Of a stretch of DNA of 64,000 nucleotides, positions 36,804 through 49,488 are shown piece by piece. The DNA lies in NCBI GenBank assembly GCA_023159155.1, contig JAJNNX010000016.1:682001-746000 (forward strand), given 5' to 3'. The position numbers and the translations under genes are program-made. Source of the DNA: Ustulina deusta (lineage: Eukaryota; Ascomycota; Sordariomycetes; Xylariales; Xylariaceae). The first letter of the stretch is position 1. Each line of letters starts with the position of its first letter. A model generated the notes under the pieces. It worked only from the letters and a program-made list of their open reading frames with translations. It was not told the DNA's origin and did no database searches.

Positions 36804-37899
36804 GCTGTGGTGCGGCGAAGGCTATATTGGTGACGATATGAGAGGGTCGAGGTAGTCGTGGTCGCAGTCGTGGTCGCCGTCGTGGTGCATGGCCGCGTTT
36901 GTCTTCTGCGATGCTTTGGGAGGGAGAGGGCTGTTGTTGGCGGGGTTGATTGGTTAGGCGCCTCAACAAGAGGTAGCTACCTGCCAGTGCCTAACCCCAC
37001 TACGCCTACACGTGTAAGTTAGGAACGTAGGTCGCACCTTCGACTTTCGAGGAAACCGAGCTAAAAAGCTTTTAATGGCCCACACGGTGCACATAGAGCA
37101 GGAACAGAAAGAACCATGCAGATCAACTAGCATGCTTACACTACGTACCTAGTCAAGTCACATGGAGACAAATATGTACGCAAGGAACGGTGGTAGTTGC
37201 TGTTCAAGGTCAACAACCAATACATAGCATAGTGCACGCACATTGACGAGTGAGGTCACAGGAGCAGGATCGGCAAGGATACAATGAGAAGAGACAAGCC
37301 GAAGGTGGCGAACATGTATCTATTAGCTATTATAGATGGCTGAAGCCGATCTGTGTACACCCTAGGTGGCATGACACAGAGCAGGACAGACAGCGGATTG
37401 AGACTTTTCCGACGTCGAGGCACACACCCCAGTCCGGACAACTTCCCCGATATGGGTCAGCTTTGCAGTTTTTGAAGGTTTTCTTACTCGACAGATCAGG
37501 AGCCGATCCTCAACAAAGGACGGGTTACTTGCAGGGTATACTGGGTATCAGCAGAGGTAGGAAATGTTCTGTCGAGAAAGAAGACGTATCTCAGTACTCC
37601 GTCAGGCGAAGCATGCAAAATCAAAGCAAGTAAAAAACAAATCATAATCCACCTCCTTAACATCGTAGCTCCCAGTCCATGCTTTGCCAGTGGTATTCGC
37701 TTGAAAGATGGATTGTCGAACCATTGTAAGAAGATGAGGGTATCAGCTCAGAACTAATCTTGGTAGGGTATCTTGAAATGCAGATTCCGTTCCCGACCAA
37801 CCCGACAAGATGGTGTATCTCTGTAATGAAAATCATTAGGTGCCACGACGACAAGGTCCATGGTCACATATTGCGCATGCGCCCTACACGGTTCGCAAT
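36804..37899. other. Intergenic region upstream of KAP120
   Basis: Includes the KAP120 promoter (a purine/pyrimidine-asymmetric GTCGTGG-rich stretch at 36848-36890) and the 3' flank of the PH-domain gene. No gene is supported. Confidence 0.5.
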
Positions 37900-39682
37900 C
37901 TATGCGGCAGCGGTGACAGGAGCAGGGGCAGCTGCAGCCGGCTTCTCAATAGGAGCCTCCTCAACAGCCGGAACAGCGGCAGGCTCCTCGACCTTGGTCT
38001 CCTCAGTCTTCGCATCGGCCGCAACCTCTGCGACGGGCTCAGCAGCAGCCTCCGAACTCTCCGCGGGTTGTTCCTCGACAAGAGTCTCCTCAGCAGCCTT
38101 CTCAGCGGCCTTCTCGGTGGGCTTGGTCTTCTTCACCGTCTGGCGTAACTTGGAGAAGAAAGGTGTAGACTTCTTCTCGCCTTCTTCGTCCGAAGTAGCT
38201 TTCTCCTTCTTGCCGAAGGCAAAGGGCAACGAAGATTTCCGCTTGTCGCTCTTCACCTCTTTCTTCGTCTCACCGTTGGTTGCGGGTGCAGCCTCAGCAC
38301 CCTCAGACTCAGCAGAAGTAGGAGAAGCTACTTCAGCAGTGAGAGGTTCGGTGGTCTCAACAGCGGGAATAACGGGGGCAGTCTCGGCGACTGGGGCCTC
38401 GGCGGCAACAGGTGCCTCCTCCTTAGCGGGAGTAGCAGGCGCCGACTCAGGCTCAGCCTTCTTCTTACCGAATGAGAGGCCGGCGAACAGACTGGCACGC
38501 TTCGAAGGGGCAGGCTTAGCGACTTCCTTGGTCTCTTCCGCAGGGGCGGTCTCAGTTGTTCCCTCTGTAGGAGCAGCCTCCGCCTCAGTAGCCTCGATGA
38601 TTTGCTCAATGGGGGTAGCCTCAGTCGTGGCGGCGGCCTCAGTCTCGGCAGGCTTGTCCTCAGCTGGGGTCTCCTTCTTCGCCTCATCCTTCTTACCTAG
38701 AAGGTTACCGAAGATGGATGCTCGCTTACGACTGGCGGAGCGACGCTTGGGCTCCTCCTTTTTCTCCTCCTTAGGCTCCTCCTTGTCTTCTTCCTTGGTC
38801 TCATCAGCGGCCTCCACTGGTGTCTCCTCTTTGGGGACCTCAGCGGCCGCCGCGGTTGGCTTTTCCTCCTTCTTAGCGGCTGGGGCTGGTTTCAGAGCCT
38901 CAAGAGTCTGCTTATAGGCTTCAGATTCCGTCACAACGGTAGCCAACTCCTTAGCCTCTGCGATCTTCACCTTAATCTGCTCGACCCAGTTGTCACGCTC
39001 AGCAGAGGAAGGGGCCTTGAATGTGTGTTTGTGGCCCTTGGCCGTGAAGTAGAACTTGTTTGAGCCTTCGACAGCAGGCTCAGACGCTTCAGACTACTCC
39101 GCCTATTAGTTTCTCGTCCTTGCTCAAAATGCGTCAACTTAACGTACCAGCTGGATTACGCCAGTAGGCGTACTCTTGTCAGATTCCTTGCCGTAGAACA
39201 GTAGGCCCTTGCCAGTCTCGGTGGCCCAGGCAACTACGTGATGTCCAATGTCGCTAGCCTTCTCATTCTTCAAGTAAGTCGACAGCTTCTCCTTCTCCAG
39301 CGCATCGGCTCCAAACCAGAAATGGTTCTTGGCATATAGCAAGTTCCTGTAGTTGGCAAGTCAGTGAGCTGGGCGAGAATGAAAGGGCAGGGGCATGAAT
39401 GAGGAAAAGAAAAAAGACCCAACCGGTCCACCTGACATACTTGGGGAAGTTAGCTGGTGCGCCCTTGTGCTCGAGAGTGCCAGCCTCAATTGGCTTGACT
39501 TCTTTCGCCTCCTCAGCAGCAGGTGTCTCTTCGGCAGTAGTCTCAGCGGCTGCCTCAGTGACGGGGGCCTCTTCGGCGGGCTTGTCTTCGGCGGGCTTCG
39601 TCTCGACGACAGGCTCTGCGACGGGTTCTGCGACGGCAGGTGTTGTCTCAGGGACGGCAACGGGCTTCTGTTCCTCGGCCAT
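37900..39682 (-). CDS. PH-domain protein with Ala/Glu/Pro-rich tail, three exons
   Basis: Exons are 39682-39441, 39346-39148 and 39093-37900. They total 544 aa. Residues 1-65 are Ala/Glu/Pro-rich. A pleckstrin-homology domain spans about 68-195: GTLEHKG, then NLLYAKNHFWFGADALEKEK, HHVVAWATETGKGLLFYG, and FYFTAKGHKHTFKAPSSAERDNW with the near-invariant C-terminal Trp183. Both introns fall inside this domain and both joins are in phase. The remaining 350 residues are Glu/Ala/Pro/Thr/Lys-rich and presumably disordered, with repeated KRxS...GKK motifs. It resembles fungal Meu6-type PH proteins; lipid binding and cortical location are inference. Codon use is strongly biased in the tail (GAG, GCC, AAG), suggesting high expression. 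Confidence 0.85.
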
Positions 39683-42600
39683 TTTGGTGTACTGGGGTAT
39701 CGAAAAGAGAAAAGAATTTGGGTATCACAATTGGGTATCTCAAAAAAAGAGGAAAAATAAAAGCAATGAGCAGTACACTACCAAAGCTCAAAGTATGACT
39801 GTCTGCCGGCTCTAGCGTCGTTTAGCAGCTGGCTGTGATTAATTAAGCTTGCTCTGGCGTCGTGACAAGACGATGGTGATGACTCGCTGTGTCTGTGTGG
39901 ACGGAAGTGGAAAAAGAAGGAAGAGGGAAAAGAGGGTGGCAGCTTCTCCCGGGTCGTATTTATTATTTGTCTTGTGATTAAAACCAGGCAGGGAGGACAA
40001 GGGAGGCCGACCCCCGTAAAGACCACCACAGTACACTACAGTACAAATGTACACGAGGTGCTAGGTAGGTCACAGCAGTGCACTCACACAGAGCCCCGAG
40101 CTTCAGGCAATACCTAATCGAGGTGTCCAAACCAGTTGCCCCAGCCGGTTGCCATGAAAGCGCGCCAAGCACTTCGCAAATAAGGGTTTTAGGTACATGG
40201 GATGCCACAGTAGCACAATGTACAAGGTAGCTCATACGAGAGCGCGCCGGGAAGCTTAGTGCTACAAGGATCAGAGCAGCAATCTGCGCCAGTGTATGGA
40301 GCATTGGCGGGTCTCCAAACGCCTTGATCCCTACTATCAAGAATTCAAGCAAGCCTAACCCCACATGGGCAATACCTGACTATCGCCTATCGCACCCTAA
40401 GTCCACTTCCCCATATGGAATTTCGCTTAAGCCACAAGAGAAAGGAGAGGAAGGGGCAGAAGCAGGACATCAAACTTCATTTTGTGCATAATTGTTCTCC
40501 TCCGCCTTTCCCCTTTTCCGCCTTTGTCCTATTACCGTTAGTTCAAAGTCAGGAGGTCCATGCAGTCTAGCCCTGTCCTTAAAACTCGACTACCGAAATA
40601 CCCACATTTCTTCCAAGTCCATTGCTCAAAGTATCTCGCTACTGCACACTAAGTACCTCCACTACACCACACTACGCTCCATACCAAACCAGCTTTTGAA
40701 AGACCTCCCTCTCCTTTCCTTCTATGCATCTTTGTTTGCTCTTTGGTAGGTTGATTACGGCCACAGTATTGCCCCTTTGCTGTCCACTCGGGCCCTGCCT
40801 CAGTCATTTGTAAATTGCTATCATAAGGGATACTGATCATCATGAAAGGAATACCTATTCTACCTAAGTCTCCCCTGAAAGAATCTCGGTCAGCTCACAC
40901 ACAACCGGGAATTGGTCATTTTAGGTTATGTAAGTGGCAACAGCAGATGATGGTGGTGATTGTGCCTTGTAAGTTATAAGGACTACACTATACCTATGTG
41001 GTGGAATTCATGACTAGTTTCATGGTCTATGCCGCTAGCCTCAAGCGGCCATAGTCCTAATAACTTCCAGGGTTACAATTACCAACTAATAAATATTATT
41101 TCTTCAACCCCGACACTCGGTCCAGACACCTTAATATCTTTACACATATTATTCTTCTTCGTAAATAGGTAGCACCCTGCTGTAGGCAATGATGTTGTCC
41201 CTGGTGCAAAGTAATCCATTATTCTAGTGTACACTACATAGTGTTTCCTTTTGCAAGTAAATAGAATACACAGTATGCCATACTCTTTGTTGATGTGTTG
41301 TGTCTGAGTCGTCTCATAGAAGCTAGGTAGAGCGCTTGCCCCTCACAAGGAAATTGCGGCACGGTTTACCGCACAACGGTGATAGAGAACCCTCAGCTCT
41401 TCAGAATTTTCCGTGCCAAGAAGCGAGTCATTGCTCCGTCGCCATGACATTGGAGGGCCTCGTTTTCTGTTTTCATACCAGTTTTCCCTTACACTAACGC
41501 CCTCGCTAACCCCCGTAATACCTGCAGTCTTCTCCTTAGAACCTCCCCCAGTCATGGGATATGAACTATACTGTATATGCCTAGCTTCTTTTAAAAACGA
41601 TGGCCTCCAACGAGGGGTAAAGTAAAATACTAATAAATACCAAGTGACGATCACTGGTTCATATCAAATGTTTCGCCTCCTTGTCATCCTATGGTGAGCT
41701 CCAGCCCCAAAAGTAGGGCCTACATATTCACACTCAAGTACATGTAGGTATTGTAGCCTGCGCTAGAGCCGACGGACAGCGGCTGGGAACACTGAGTCAC
41801 ATACCGGTAGTGTAAGCAGCTATATTATCTGGAGTTTCGGAGGGGGGGCATCATGGTCTTCACAACGATAGGTAGTGTAAACATTGCTCGATGAAGTACC
41901 TACCAGGTGCACAGCAGCAAGCGATACTACTGTTGCTGGGCACTACTACTACCTATGTAGTTAGTTGTGTCCTCGTCTCAATTATACACGACCGACGCAA
42001 TGCAGGTGTGAAACCTATGCATACATTATACATATATGCTTGCGAGGGGTAATACATGGCCAGGGTCAACATCTAGTGTCCAGTAGGTACATCAGCTTGC
42101 ATCAGCATTGGCATGAACGAGCCAAACAATACATGCCTACCTGTACCCAGGTCGGCCGGTTGGTATCATTGGGTGCCTCTGATATCGGGCGAATTGTGAA
42201 CAAGTTTGGGGGATTCTGGTCGCTCCACAGTATACCGGCATCTACACTAAATGTTTATATGTATAAGGACAGCGTGTGCTGGATGCCTACTCACTTACCA
42301 AAGAAGGGGAGGAGAGCGCGTAGGGAAGAAAGATAAGAAAAGATAATAAGACTGTTGTCCTTCGTATTGGTTGTTAAGATGTAAATTAAGTCTGAATCGC
42401 CGTTACTCCTCGACCCACCAAACCTCATATGTAGTATATATACTACCTACCTACTGTATGTAAGCGCACTCTGGAGAAAGCATTCTTGACACGCATGTGC
42501 TTAAGGTACTCAGTCTATCTAGCCGGATCTGTCTAAGAAATAAAATGAAGGTTGCATGCAAGGTGGACCCTTATCCCCACTCCACATCCACCCGGCTGCT

Positions 42601-45600
42601 CAACCGTCGATCGCCAGTGAAATTAGAGGAGGACCCTCGAAATTGCCTACCACAATGTGAGTGGATGTGGATGATGGCCAGGTTGCTACACCACTGGACG
42701 GCATCAAATTTTTCGAAATCACGAGTGTGATGAGGGTGCAGTAGTCGTGCGATCATAGTACACCTACCTACTACTACACTACACACACCAGTCCGCTACG
42801 CTACAGATCTTCCTCCATAAGTAGGTACTGTATTGCACATTCGCCTCTCACCGCTGTCTCTCTGTCCCTCCCTCCAGTAAGTCGGTCACTGACTGGAATC
42901 AAGTGACACAGACTCAACACCATCTGCAGTAGTGCAAGTGGACCTGCTGTTATCAAGCTTGCTTGCGTAGTCTTTTTTTTTGGTGAATGTTGGCGGCTGG
43001 GCACTACTTCAGCCCTGAAAGCCCACCTACTATGTAGTAGCGGAGGAGGGTGGTGATGTTAGCGGCGGTGGAGGCTTTCGATTTGCCCAATATCAAAAAC
43101 CTTTCCTGTCGCCGGGTTTATGCTGTTTACCCGAGAGGCAGCTGACGAAGCTTCATCGACTGCACCGACCCAACATAAGGCCATCTTCAACTTGCATGTC
43201 CAACTCGCATTGTGTGCGGTAGGAAGCTTACACCGTTGAACAGGGCTATCCATGGTCTAGGTAACTAGGCACAGCAAACCTAAAGCAGAGCAGTACGTAA
43301 GTGATGCGGTGTCTGCTATTTTCACAGATTCCATCAGTTTTATTGCCACACGGGTAAATTGTGACTGAAGCACGCGTGTACATGCACTAATTAGCAGACT
43401 CTCCAGGTAGGTACCCTTCTGGAAGCGGTGATATAGTGTACAGAGCCCTTAATGCCCAGTGCAGAACTTGGGGGATCTGTCTTTAGTCTCAAGCCGATAC
43501 GAACGAACACCAGCGCTTCCAAGGCCAAGAATTTGTCGTCCCTATCGTTCGATTCGTGTTTCAGCGACTACGCAAACGCATGACCAAGATGCTGTCGAAA
43601 ATGCTACGTTTACACTAGACGGGTCGTCCAATGATCGTATAATGCAAACAGGCACTAGACCGTTACGAGCAATATCCCTGCGGCCCTTTTTCGCCACAAA
43701 GTACCGGTATGCCTTCATCGGTAAATTTACCTAGTGTAGTATGTACCTAGTCTACGCCTACTTGCTGCCGTTATGGTGGTGGGACAGCGCCAGTACGCGC
43801 CATGTCAAGCACCATGTCAAGCATCATGGCTACCTAAACCTAGATGCGCTCGTAACCTTGATGTACTCTCTCACAGCCATTGAATAAGTCTGGCTTCTTG
43901 CCTGTCTACCTAGTGTATACTAGCCTACTTAGACACCACAGATACTAGACGACAATATGTAATGCATAATGCCTACTACGTATATTTACCATCTTGAGAA
44001 GTGTCGTTTAAATACCTAGCTAGCCCTATAGAAAAGATCCTCGTTTAAGAAGAGAACATTTAAGACTGTCTCGTGTTAGGTAGGTATTTTGATGCCCTGT
44101 ACCCGTGGACATTAGACAGATAGATGCACACTCCTATTGTGCCTTGCACCCAGCCTTATCCCAGATCCTATTAGGCGCTGGCATCCACACCAGGACCATT
44201 AGTACCGAGTCAAAATTGTTATAGTTATTCTCAGTGGCAGAGGAACACTGCGCTAGAAGTACAGGTAAACGTGACCTACCTAGGTACATACAGCTGTAAG
44301 AATCGGTACCTAGTGTACGGTGTGTTTGTTTCATTTAATATTTTCCCCGACACCGGTAAAGCTGGGGAAGCTGGCGGAGAACACTAGGTACCGACAGTAG
44401 TATACTTGTAGTACACGGTAGTACTTGCTGCATGTCTCAAGGCTGGATAGAAACCAGCACCGTATTACCTACTACATATGTAATTACTTAGAGTGCACAT
44501 ACCTACCCTCTTCTGGCGCCGAATTCTGCCGTACAAAAGATCGAGTTCGCGCAGAGTTTAAATGACAATTAATTGTAATTCGTTGCCACCTATACTCCAC
44601 CAAGGTATAGCTAAGCAGCCATCTACTACATGCGCTAAAGACATGCAGCGGGGTCGTTCGCCACGTTTCTTTACCTACATCGTAGGTATCACAAGAGTGC
44701 GCAGAAAAGTACCCCTCATCCCATTCCCTCTGCACACTCAGATTAGAGAAGATAAATATGGTCACACGGCATTTTCTCGATGCACACACCATTCAGTCGG
44801 CACGAAGGATGCTACAACCTGCTCGCCGAGAGGGAGCTAGGCTAGCTTCCAGACCATGAGCCAAGAGGGGCCGTTGGGCGATACCTCCCCAGCATGTCTC
44901 ACAAGATCTCTGCGGCATGTCTTTTGGCATTTCACGTGCATCAAAACCGTTATCAGTACCGCAAGCCAGTGTAGAGAGTACATGGGGGAGCTGCATACAC
45001 TTACCTGTCTTGCCCTCTTCTCCAACTCGACTGATCAAAATGACCTCCCGGGGGCGCACGCACCTAGCCTACGATGCTGCACCTCGAGATCATCAATCAT
45101 CACAAATCCCTTCCATCTGATGCCGAGCCCTCGAGTGTTGTCGGCGCCAAGAAACTTCGAGATGCCAAATGCCCTCCGTCGCTGGTCCATCTCCGGCATT
45201 CCGACTACCCATCCTGCAAAAAATCGTCCATGCACCACTTCCCGATATCATTCTCCACATAGTACTGCACCAGAGGTTGCGGGCTGTTTGCAGCTCAAAG
45301 GTTTGGCGCCTATGCGTATGCCTATCGACAGCTGCAGGGGAATGCCCATCAAAGGGCGTCAACTCCCCCTCAGTCTCCAGTCTGCAATGCAGTCCTAGCA
45401 GCCCGGCTGATGAGTGGTTGGCCATCCACACTACTAGTAGGTAGATAATGGGCACCTAACATGACTTGAGAATGATAGTGTGCAGCGCGAGCACGCGACC
45501 GCATCCCACTATTCTTGCATCCCACACCAGAACGCCACTATTCTCGCCCAACCAATCTCCATGTCGGGCTTCATAGCGTAGTGTGGTCAGAACGCGGCTT

Positions 45601-48600
45601 CTGCAACGCAACATGATCCCTTTGCAGGTGGACAGCCGAAAAACCGAAGCCCCGCGCAGCCCGCGCCCTGCAGATCATTGTCTTGACTTGTACGCGAGTA
45701 CATAGGGAGTAGGAGTCCTGCCACTCGCTACCCCTCTCTGTCCACTCTAGTACCTACCCTCAAGGCCCTCTATCTACAGCAACGGTTTCAAAGGGGTGCT
45801 CTCGCATAATAGGACTGACACATGAGCGGGTCAAGATGGACAGAGCACCCAACAGTACATCCAAGATTACCGCAGATAGGCACTTGCGACGCTGTGGTAC
45901 CGAAACCTGTCCCATTTCTGCCTATCTAGAAGTAGATAAATCGATCCCCAGGGTGGCGTCATAGGTCATGCGGTGCAGTAATTATTCCTCGAGGGTCCAG
46001 AAGCAGCGGAGGGAAAGGCACCATCACCACCGCGCCCCATCGCTGTGATGAATTCCTACAGTACGTATGTAATGGTATCATGAGATAGACACCATCAACG
46101 CAAAAGGCGGTAAGTCGCATCTAAGGACAGAGCTGCATATCATCGTGACTATTGGCTGGGGTTTGCGTGGTTACGTTGGTCCCGATACACACATACCGCT
46201 TCACCACTCTTCAGTTGGATCGGACGGCTCCGCGGTTCCACGCGAAACCGTTCGACGAGTTTGGCAAAAGCCGTCTACCCGTACTGTAAGTAGGTACTGC
46301 CTATAATACTGTACTATGTCGATTACCCACCAACATCGTTACGCTACAGTGCACGACAGAATTGTCCCCCAAGACTAGCCGGACTCGGACGATTTTCCTT
46401 CGAGCGCTAATCGGCTACTCACAAAGACCTATACTAAAATGATGCATGAAACGGAGGTTCGCATGCGCTCCAGCAGGGACCTTCCATCCTTGGACGGGTA
46501 CAAGCCAAGTGAGCTGGGTTATGTAATCAACAGCTCCAGTTTTGACCTCTTCCTACCGGTAGAGCTCTGGCCAAGACCGGCAACACATCTTTCTCAGCTC
46601 TTGGATTGTCTTGAATGTATCAGCAGAGGAGGAGTCGAATCTCGGTGTACGGATGCCTGGATCTTGACGCCATCTGTCGCGATCTCGCAACATTGTGAAG
46701 AAATGACAGATATATCCTACCCACACCCATCACCCTTATCGCACCTGCGAGATTGTGGTCCGAGTTGTAATCGAAGCCGTAGTCGAGATACCTGGCCCCT
46801 CTGACGTGATACTCATTCGGCTAGGTACATTTCATGACATTGTTTTCGTCTCGCCTAGGAGCTGTGCAGTGATCACAGTAATGGGATCCACTGGCACATC
46901 TTCGTGGCTGAGATAATCTCTCCTAATAGAATACTTCGTCGCGTCTTGGCCGTTTCTAACCATGCTTTAGTCTACTCTATGTATCACCGCGTTCGCCAAA
47001 CTTGCAAGTAACGATCAAAGCCTCCGAATTGTCTCTCTTGCTGCAACATAGTGGGAAGTCGAAAACTCTGTCGTGGCCCATATCTAGCAGCATCTCCATC
47101 GTCTTCTTTAGCATCGTGCTCGAAATTAGAATCGCCCAAGTACAGTGCGATCAAGATTAGTACTATTCTCGCAACGCACTCCGCAGAGCCTCGTAGCACC
47201 TCCCAACGCACATATATATATTTCATGACATTGAAAGCCACATCGCTTCATGTTTATATATCTTTTGCTTCCTTCTACCCAATCTGGTTTCCCTTTTCCC
47301 AGCCTCTTTTAAGGAAACGTTCCCTCCAGTTGCAATGCCCTGAAAGCCGTGGTACGCTGGCACAATCTCGAGAGCTACCTTCATGCGAATTCTCAAGAGC
47401 CTCCGTGCTTTCCCGACACTCCCCATGATGGCAATTCATCCCGGCATCTACCCAAAGCGACTAGATCAAGAGCGTACACAGCAAGGCAATTATTTCTATA
47501 TGACATTACTTACCTTACTGCCTTCTTGACCAGCTCTACTTGGGTGTTTTTTGCCTTTTACAAGCCATCCACTAAAAATGAGTACACTCTTGGGACGTAC
47601 AACCAAAAGGCAACCCCATCTATGGCATTCTTATGACAGTGGGTTGGCAGATGGGTCAATATGCTACTTAACCTAGTCTCCATACCATCATCACCTCGTC
47701 AGGTAAGATCTAAGGGAAGTCTAGCATGTCGCTTTTACATTCTATAATTATCCGTCCCTTCTCTATTCGAAAAGGAGCTTACAACCGCGACAACTTGTGA
47801 TGAGGTGGCCCCTAGACGATAATATGATCTATGGCTAAATTGTTATATGTAGTTGAGGTAAGTCAAATACGAACACAAATAATGACAGATAGTTGTATTA
47901 TTCGGAGCACCTTTTCATCCTCTCTCTTGAAGTCAAATTTACGCGACTTGCGATTCATCAAATGCTGTTGCAGTCATGGTTTACGATCATATCAAGGAGC
48001 AAACATTCTATGTTTGATATACACAAAAGCATCTTCACCACTATATCCCCAGCCTATGATTCCACAGTTATCCCCTGAGCCGCATTCTGAGTTCCACTTT
48101 GATGGCATTTTATGAGATAGCGACTTAGTAGGCCATCCCATCTGTATTTCTGAAGGCTCCCCACGTCATAGTGACCACATCACAGGTAGAAATGGGAATC
48201 ACAATTCAACAAATCCAATCCACACTCTTAGTGGATATAAAGCATGTAACCTACAGGCCATTCACTCAACCCTTCCCCTATTCACTCAAGGCCACCGGTA
48301 TTATTCACATTGCTATTCTTTGTTCTACACGACGATCACGGGAATAGAGCAAATCCAGATCAGTGGCACTCGACTTTCGCTCTCCCCCCCTCCCTCTCTC
48401 TTTCGCGATTTGTCTTCAGGACGCTTGGCAGTCTCTGGCCTTCACTTCTTCTCTTCTGCAACCGCCGCCTTCTTCATATCATTATATTATCTCATCGCCA
48501 CGCTTGTACCTTCAACAACAAGTTTCGTCTCACAATTGTTTTCGGGACTACAAAATCGGATACTCTCAGCTTATTGTATGCGCTAGAAGTCGCCAAAATT

Positions 48601-49488
48601 TCTAGCTCGGAACCATTCCTGCTGTCGAGATCCCTTGGTAAGCCTACTTGATTCCTCACTTGAAACCCTTCATAACCCACCACCGAGACCATTTCACACG
48701 TCAAACCATCGTCCTCATCCGATTCGGCACATATAATCCTTCCTTCCGCTGTCAACCCACATACCAGTGTGTCAACAACCAACAATAAAGTTTCTATGAA
48801 GAGGTACCTCTAGCTTTGCTATTATTTTCACTAGCTCCACCTTGCATTTCTATCACCTTCGAACCGAGCCTTAAGAGTAAGTACCGGTTAAACTATAATG
48901 TAAAATCATATTCTTTCGATAACCTTGAAGCGGCACTCCGTTACTTGTTTCCTGGTTACTACACCACGGCAGCCCATTACATGTTGTTTTTGTTTTTGTT
49001 TATTTTTTACTTCTGCATCTCTCCTTCATCATCCAATCTCGAACAACTTCGCGGCTCCCATATACTGATATCCCCAACCTGCACCACCCCTTCGCAACCT
49101 CACAATTACTGCATCCGAAAGGGATTTCCTTGATCAGTTTTACCAGGTAGGTTCTTAATAACTCTTGCCCGTTGCTAGGAGGCTGCATTGATGCGTGGGT
49201 CTAGTGGCCCTTGCGCGGTTCCTCTTCTATCTGTGATTTCCTTCCTTTCCTGATTGCGCCTCAGTACTATCTGACTATCTGCTGAATACATTGACTTACC
49301 TTGTTGGCACTCTTAACTCGCCATACCGATCTTTAATTTTGTGTTGTCATAGCTCTGCTTTCGGTGCTGATTATCTACTGCTCAACCTTCGAAGCTTTGC
49401 AGGCAACTACTAACCAAGACCTATACAGATTGGCAAGTCCCGAATTACTAGAGCATTGCATATGAGCCATTTAACCAAGGTCACAAAA
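39683..49488. other. 9.8-kb gene-poor region
   Basis: No ORF with a recognisable domain is found on either strand. Contents noted: the leader and promoter of the PH-domain gene (39683-40000); palindrome copy 4 at 41226-41235; abundant TACCTAC/GTAGGTA words (for example 42443, 42761, 43990, 44080); a patch of overlapping medium frames at 44790-45460; and a pyrimidine-rich segment at 48250-49450 that is probably the leader of the F-box-like gene. No tRNA, rRNA or transposon was recognised. Confidence 0.5.
41226..41235. repeat. 10-bp palindrome AGTGTACACT, copy 4
   Basis: The palindrome extends to 12 bp, TAGTGTACACTA (41225-41236), and is followed by CATAGTGT. Confidence 0.7.

Noticed and set aside
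38328..38687. Arg/Pro-rich frame within the PH-protein gene
   Set aside because: Alternative-frame reading of the GAG/GCC/AAG-rich tail, not an independent gene.
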